A stretch of DNA of 64,000 nucleotides from Subtercola endophyticus (GTDB lineage: Bacteria > Actinomycetota > Actinomycetes > Actinomycetales > Microbacteriaceae), in assembly GCF_021044565.1 (NCBI RefSeq), contig NZ_CP087997.1:4254732-4318731 (forward strand), written 5' to 3'. Shown in pieces: positions 59,966 through 64,000 of the stretch; within the stretch, counting starts at the first letter, position 1, and each line of letters begins with the position of its first letter. A program made the translations under genes and the position numbers. The notes beneath the pieces were generated by a model. It was not told the origin of the DNA and made no database searches. It saw nothing but the letters and a program-made list of their open reading frames with translations.

Positions 59966-62344
59966 ATGACAGAGCACATCGACGTGTTGATCGTGGGCGC
60001 CGGCCTCAGCGGTATCGGCGCCGCAAGCCATCTGCAGAGGCAACGCCCGGCCGACAGCTTCGTGATTCTCGAGTCGCGTGCGGCGGTCGGTGGCACCTGG
60101 GACCTGTTCCGCTACCCCGGGGTGCGGTCGGATTCCGACATGTACACGCTCGGCTACTCGTTCCGGCCGTGGAAGAACGCGAAGGCCATCGCCGACGGCG
60201 AATCCATTCGCGAATACATCACCGATACAGTGGCCGACGAGCAGCTCGAGCCTCACCTCCGCCTGAATCACCGCGTCATCTCGGCGGCCTGGTCGACCGA
60301 ATCGGCCCGCTGGACGGTCACGGCCGAACACGCGGGCGAGACCGTGACCTTCAGCTGCAGGTTCTTGTCGGTGTGCTCTGGCTACTACCGCTACGACGAA
60401 GGATTCACGCCGGCGATCGACGGTCTCGACACGTTCGACGGGCCGATCGTGCATCCGCAGCACTGGCCCGACGACCTCGACTACGCGGGCAAGCGGGTGG
60501 TCATCGTAGGCAGTGGTGCCACCGCCGTGACGCTGGTGCCGTCGCTGGCGAGAGAGGCGCAGCACGTCACGATGCTGCAGCGCTCGCCGACGTACATCGC
60601 GCCGGTTCCGTCGCGCGACCATCTGGCCGATCGGCTGCGTGGTCGGCTTCCGGCCCAGGCGGCCTACACCGTCGTTCGGGCCAAGAACATCGCCTGCTCG
60701 ATGTTCACCTACCAGTTGAGCAGGCGCCGCCCCGAGACGATGAAGGGCATTCTGCGCAAGTCGGCGGTCGCGAAGCTGCCGGCCGGATTCGCGGTCGACA
60801 CCCATCTCGCCCCGACCTACCAGCCGTGGGATCAGCGACTGTGCGCGATTCCCGACGGCGACCTCTATCGCGCGATCAGTGCGGAGAAGGCCGACATCGT
60901 GACGGATCGCATCTCGCGGGTGACCCCCACGGGCATCCGGCTCGCCTCGGGCGGCGACCTAGACGCCGACATCATCGTGCTGGCCACGGGGCTGAACCTG
61001 CTGGTGATGGGCGGAATGACCCTGAGCGTCGATGGGCGGGCGGTGGATGTCTCGCGCACACTGACCTACAAAGGCATGATGCTCGCGGGGGTACCGAACT
61101 TCTCGCTCACCATCGGGTACACGAATGCCTCGTGGACGCTGAAGGCCGACCTCGTGGCGCGCTACGTGGGCCGGTTGCTCGGCTACCTCGAGCGGCACCA
61201 CTACGACTACGTGGTGCCGCAGGCGCCGACTTCGGTGTCGTCGGGTGCGCTCGTTTCGCTCATCGACCTGCAGGCGGGGTATGTGCTGCGCAGCGTCGAC
61301 CAGCTTCCGAAGCAGGGTGCGCACGCACCGTGGCGGCTGCATCAGAACTACCTTCGCGACTTTCGGCTGCTGCGGGCGGGTCGTCTCACCGACGACGTGC
61401 GTTTCGGTCGGCGCGGCGGGCTGGCGATTCCGCCGGATCCGCTCGCCCTGCCGGGCACCGCGACGATCACGATCGACGGCGCACGCGTTCGGTACCGGGT
61501 CACGGGGCAGGGCGACCCGGTGCTGCTGCTGCACGGCATCGGTCAGAGCCTCGACGACTTCACCGAGCAGCACGATCGGCTCTCGGCTCGGCACACCGTC
61601 TACAGTCTTGACCTGCCCGGATTCGGCTATTCGGCCCGGCGCCCGGGCACCGCGTCGCTCGCCACGCTGGCGGGCGTTCTGCCCGCTTTTCTCGACACCA
61701 TGGGCGTACACGAGCCCGTTCCGGTCGTGGGCAACTCGCTCGGCGGCGCCGTCGCCATGACCTTCGCGGCCGCGCATCCGGAACGAGTTTCGTCGCTCGT
61801 GCTCGTCGACAGCGCCGGATTCGGCTCGGAGGTCGCCCTGGTATTGCGGCTGCTGGCGGTGCGCCCGCTCGCTCGGGTGCTGATGCGCCCGAACGCCGAG
61901 AACTCGGCCCGCACCGTGCGCGCGGTCTTCTACGAGGCGAGCCTGGCGACTCCAGAACGCGTCGCGCACTCGTTCGCCCTGTCGCGGCGCCGCTCGCACG
62001 CCGCGACCACGCTCGACCTCGCCCGCGAGCTCGGCACGTTTCGAGGGGTGCGGCCGCAGTGGCGCGCGGCACTTCTTGCGAAAGTACGGCGGCTGGGCAT
62101 CCCGACCCTCGTCGTGTGGGGCGACCACGACCACATTCTGCCGTTCAGTCACCTCGCCGCCGCGCGAACCGCGCTACCGGATGCTCAGACCCACGTCTTC
62201 GCGAACACCGGCCACATGCCGCAGATCGAGCGGCCCGACGAGTTCGCCGAGGTGCTCGAGCGATTTCTGGCCGATCACGACCGCGCGAACAGCGCTCAGA
62301 CGGCTTTCTCGAAGCAGATCGAGAACGGAATGGCCTCGACGTAA
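59966..62344 (+). CDS. bifunctional Baeyer-Villiger monooxygenase-alpha/beta hydrolase fusion
   Basis: 792 aa. Residues 1-490: FAD motif VLIVGAGLSGIGAA, AVGGTWDLFRYPGVRSDSDM, BVMO fingerprint FDGPIVHPQHWP, NADPH motif VVIVGSGATAVTL, like EthA-type enzymes. Residues about 500-780: a complete alpha/beta hydrolase with HGIGQS oxyanion region, nucleophile Ser in VVGNSLGGAVAM, Asp in VVWGDHDHILP, His in NTGHMPQIERP. One chain could oxidise a ketone to an ester and cleave it. Repressor gene divergent; last 49 bp overlap the GNAT gene. Confidence 0.93.
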   Translation: MTEHIDVLIVGAGLSGIGAASHLQRQRPADSFVILESRAAVGGTWDLFRYPGVRSDSDMYTLGYSFRPWKNAKAIADGESIREYITDTVADEQLEPHLRLNHRVISAAWSTESARWTVTAEHAGETVTFSCRFLSVCSGYYRYDEGFTPAIDGLDTFDGPIVHPQHWPDDLDYAGKRVVIVGSGATAVTLVPSLAREAQHVTMLQRSPTYIAPVPSRDHLADRLRGRLPAQAAYTVVRAKNIACSMFTYQLSRRRPETMKGILRKSAVAKLPAGFAVDTHLAPTYQPWDQRLCAIPDGDLYRAISAEKADIVTDRISRVTPTGIRLASGGDLDADIIVLATGLNLLVMGGMTLSVDGRAVDVSRTLTYKGMMLAGVPNFSLTIGYTNASWTLKADLVARYVGRLLGYLERHHYDYVVPQAPTSVSSGALVSLIDLQAGYVLRSVDQLPKQGAHAPWRLHQNYLRDFRLLRAGRLTDDVRFGRRGGLAIPPDPLALPGTATITIDGARVRYRVTGQGDPVLLLHGIGQSLDDFTEQHDRLSARHTVYSLDLPGFGYSARRPGTASLATLAGVLPAFLDTMGVHEPVPVVGNSLGGAVAMTFAAAHPERVSSLVLVDSAGFGSEVALVLRLLAVRPLARVLMRPNAENSARTVRAVFYEASLATPERVAHSFALSRRRSHAATTLDLARELGTFRGVRPQWRAALLAKVRRLGIPTLVVWGDHDHILPFSHLAAARTALPDAQTHVFANTGHMPQIERPDEFAEVLERFLADHDRANSAQTAFSKQIENGMAST

Positions 62345-62814
62345 GGCTCGTAGATCGGAATGCGCGTGAAACCGAGCTTCTCGTAGAGCGCAACGGCTTC
62401 GGGCTGCCGGTCGCCGGTCTGCAGAATGACGCGCTTTGCGCCCTCGGCGGCCGCGACGCGCTCGAGTTCGGTCATCAGGGCGGTGGCCACGCCGCGGCCA
62501 CGCGCTGCGGCGGTCACGATGACGCGCTTGACCTCCCACTCGTCGCCGATGCGCCGCAGGGCCGCGTGGCCGAGGGGGGTGCCGTCGGCGCCTGCGTCGA
62601 GCGCGATGACGGTCGCGACGATCGTGGCCGGGTCGACCGCCAGGGCGGCGGTCACCTTCGCGTCGAATTCGGCCGGGTCGACCCCGGCAGGCACCGGGTG
62701 GGTGCCGTAGCGGGCACCCATCTCTTCGTCCATCACGGCGCGCATGGCGAGCGCGCGCGGGTCGTTGTAGGCGACGGACTCGAGGGCGAACGGGCGGGTG
62801 ACAGCGTCGGGCAT
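62296..62814 (-). CDS. GNAT family N-acetyltransferase
   Basis: 172 aa. Acetyl-CoA motif A is VIVTAAARGRGVATALMTELE (R-x-x-G-x-G/A); motif B ALYEKLGFTRIPIYEPY. The PHPxxY-like C-terminus EPYVEAIPFSICFEK is typical of small-molecule acetyltransferases. Overlaps the FMO-hydrolase gene by 49 bp tail to tail. Substrate unknown. Confidence 0.9.
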   Translation of the reverse strand: MPDAVTRPFALESVAYNDPRALAMRAVMDEEMGARYGTHPVPAGVDPAEFDAKVTAALAVDPATIVATVIALDAGADGTPLGHAALRRIGDEWEVKRVIVTAAARGRGVATALMTELERVAAAEGAKRVILQTGDRQPEAVALYEKLGFTRIPIYEPYVEAIPFSICFEKAV

Positions 62815-62898
62815 GCATCAACGTTACCCGTGCATCCGCTCGCCTCGGCCGAGCTGCCGAATGCAAGACCACGCGCGAGATGTGCTTAGGCTGGAGGG

Positions 62899-63237
62899 GT
62901 GAGCGAGAACGAGCGCAGGCCCCGCCCGCGGGCGAGTCTCGAGGTTCTGCGCGCCGAAGCGCGGCAAGAGCTCGACACCGTGGTGCACGATCGCCTGCTG
63001 CTCGGCGAAGACCCGTGGGCGTTCATGGAGGAGCTGCCGACCGTCGACGAACTCGTGGTGTATCTGCTGCGTGCAGAGGCCATCGAGACGAATGGGGGCC
63101 AGCGGGCATCCGCCGCCCGGGAGTACCGCGTGCTGCGGCAGATCGCGCTGACCCACCCCGAGCTGACCCAGACGGTATGGCGGATGCTCGGCGAGCACGG
63201 CTGGGCACCGAATAGTCAGGCGTCCCGCACGTCGTAA
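62899..63237 (+). CDS. hypothetical helical protein, 112 aa
   Basis: Starts GTG at 62899. Arg-rich N-terminus (SENERRPRPRASLEVLRAEA), then helices DELVVYLLRAEAIETNGG and AAREYRVLRQIALTHPELTQ and a short tail. No motif that I recognise, no signal peptide; cytoplasmic. Confidence 0.6.
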   Translation: MSENERRPRPRASLEVLRAEARQELDTVVHDRLLLGEDPWAFMEELPTVDELVVYLLRAEAIETNGGQRASAAREYRVLRQIALTHPELTQTVWRMLGEHGWAPNSQASRTS

Positions 63238-63391
63238 CCGTGCCGAACGGTGTAGTGGCCGGTGCCGAATGCGTGCGAACGTCATACTTCGAAAAGAACC
63301 CGGTCGGCGCAATACGCCTGTAACAAAGCACTTGCATACTAGAAGAGCAACGTAAGCCGTTGCGGGCCCACCGGGCCACAAGATCTCGGTG

Positions 63392-63517
63392 GTGTGTGAG
63401 ACACGATGGTGTTTGCACGCGCCTGTCTTTACAGGCGTCAGGCTCGCGGTTCATTCCACGGTTTCGCTTACTCTCCATCGCGTCTCTTATCCTGTCAACA
63501 CCAGATAAGTGAGAACG
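63392..63517 (+). promoter_or_regulatory. long leader of the FMN reductase gene, with hairpin and possible leader peptide
   Basis: The gap 63238-63517 holds no full gene. CGCCTGT-CTTT-ACAGGCG forms a compact hairpin at 63420-63437. A GTG-started 38-codon frame (63392-63508, beginning MCETRWC) ends 9 bp before the reductase ATG and could be a leader peptide. No FMN riboswitch consensus seen. Confidence 0.3.
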
Positions 63518-64000
63518 ATGTCGCTCAAAGTTTCGATCATTGTCGGAAACCCCAAACCGAAGTCACGCACCCTCAAGGTGGCCGAGACGCTCGTCGAAAA
63601 GCTGCTCGCCCCGGGGTCGTACGAGGTCGAGGTCATCGACCTCGCCGACCACACGGATGAGATCTTCGCGTGGCCGAGCGAGAAGATGGCGGCGCTGAAC
63701 GCCAGCGTTGCCGCGAGCGATCTGGCGGTGTTCGCATCGCCGACGTACAAGGCGACCTACACCGGGCTGCTCAAGGCGTTTCTCGACCGCTACCCGGCCA
63801 ACGGGCTGGCGGGCGTGACGGCGATTCCGGTTCTGACCGGGGCCGACCAGACGCACTCGATGGGCCCGACGGTGAACCTCGCTCCGTTGCTCGTCGAGCT
63901 CGGGGCATCCGTTCCCGGGCGGGGCTTCTACTTCATCGCCGGCCAGATGGACCATCTCGACGAGATCGTTCAGACCGCCGCCGACGAGTACGCCGCGAAC
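63518..64000 (+). CDS. NADPH-dependent FMN reductase, 3' partial
   Basis: 161 codons visible, cut by the window end. Flavodoxin-like fold: SIIVGNPKPKSRTLKVAE (phosphate-binding loop), then VFASPTYKATYTGLLKAFLDRYP, the SsuE/MsuE-type signature, and GFYFIAGQMDHLDEI. Supplies FMNH2 to two-component monooxygenases such as the LLM enzyme at 53712 or sulfonate/sulfone oxygenases. ATG 63518 chosen. Confidence 0.9.
   Translation, partial: MSLKVSIIVGNPKPKSRTLKVAETLVEKLLAPGSYEVEVIDLADHTDEIFAWPSEKMAALNASVAASDLAVFASPTYKATYTGLLKAFLDRYPANGLAGVTAIPVLTGADQTHSMGPTVNLAPLLVELGASVPGRGFYFIAGQMDHLDEIVQTAADEYAAN

Noticed and set aside
63241..63517. FMN riboswitch before the flavin reductase
   Set aside because: No RFN consensus segments were found; only one small hairpin.

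Overview
The window is 64 kb of high-GC DNA with GTG and TTG starts, dense coding on both strands, Tat leaders, PASTA kinase, protein O-mannosyltransferase, CGNR regulators and a perfect HspR operator (HAIR element). This points to an actinobacterium, most likely a member of the Microbacteriaceae (order Micrococcales); the family-level assignment is inference from gene content only. No rRNA, intact tRNA, CRISPR array, prophage or insertion sequence was seen.

Layout. 1-3.7 kb: sugar or sugar-acid catabolism (SDR cut by the window edge, TIM-barrel isomerase, tautomerase, sugar porter) with a shared upstream sequence motif. 3.8-13.6 kb: housekeeping and accessory genes (HAD hydrolase, APH-like kinase, PEBP protein, alpha/beta hydrolases, two small Tat-signal proteins, a solitary ketosynthase followed by a 114-bp tandem repeat) and a VapBC toxin-antitoxin pair. 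13.6-16.6 kb: MarR/hydrolase divergent pair, then a lower-GC accessory gene (DUF3800-like) without a usable start codon behind a structured leader. 16.7-19.5 kb: a mucin-like wall protein divergent from a protein O-mannosyltransferase. 19.5-29 kb: regulator/enzyme pairs, LtrA, YhgE-like membrane protein with TetR repressor, an HspR-controlled ClpC-type unfoldase, and an AbiEi-nuclease fusion flanked by short repeats. 29.2-33.7 kb: propionate methylcitrate operon (gntR-prpD-prpB-prpC).

34.5-51.8 kb is the most striking region: a same-strand cluster that starts with a small conserved protein, a lytic transglycosylase and a PASTA kinase, then pstC-pstA-pstS, followed by a large PstS-like surface protein, a second secreted PstS-like protein, a WxL-type wall-binding protein, a DUF916-like partner, an Ig-like membrane protein, a sortase-fold protein lacking both catalytic residues, and finally pstB. 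PHO-box-like direct repeats occur upstream. It looks like a phosphate transporter built into a WxL-type cell-surface complex. I know of no experimental description of such an assembly.

51.9-64 kb is a catabolic/detoxification region: DHA2 exporter, LLM flavin monooxygenase, Baeyer-Villiger monooxygenase, acyl-CoA dehydrogenase, 3-hydroxyacyl-CoA dehydrogenase, TetR repressor, a Baeyer-Villiger monooxygenase fused to an esterase, and an FMN reductase cut by the window end. Together they could take a ketone through ester, acid and beta-oxidation. A trait of the whole window is short tandem duplication (15-21 bp) at gene ends and inside coding regions.
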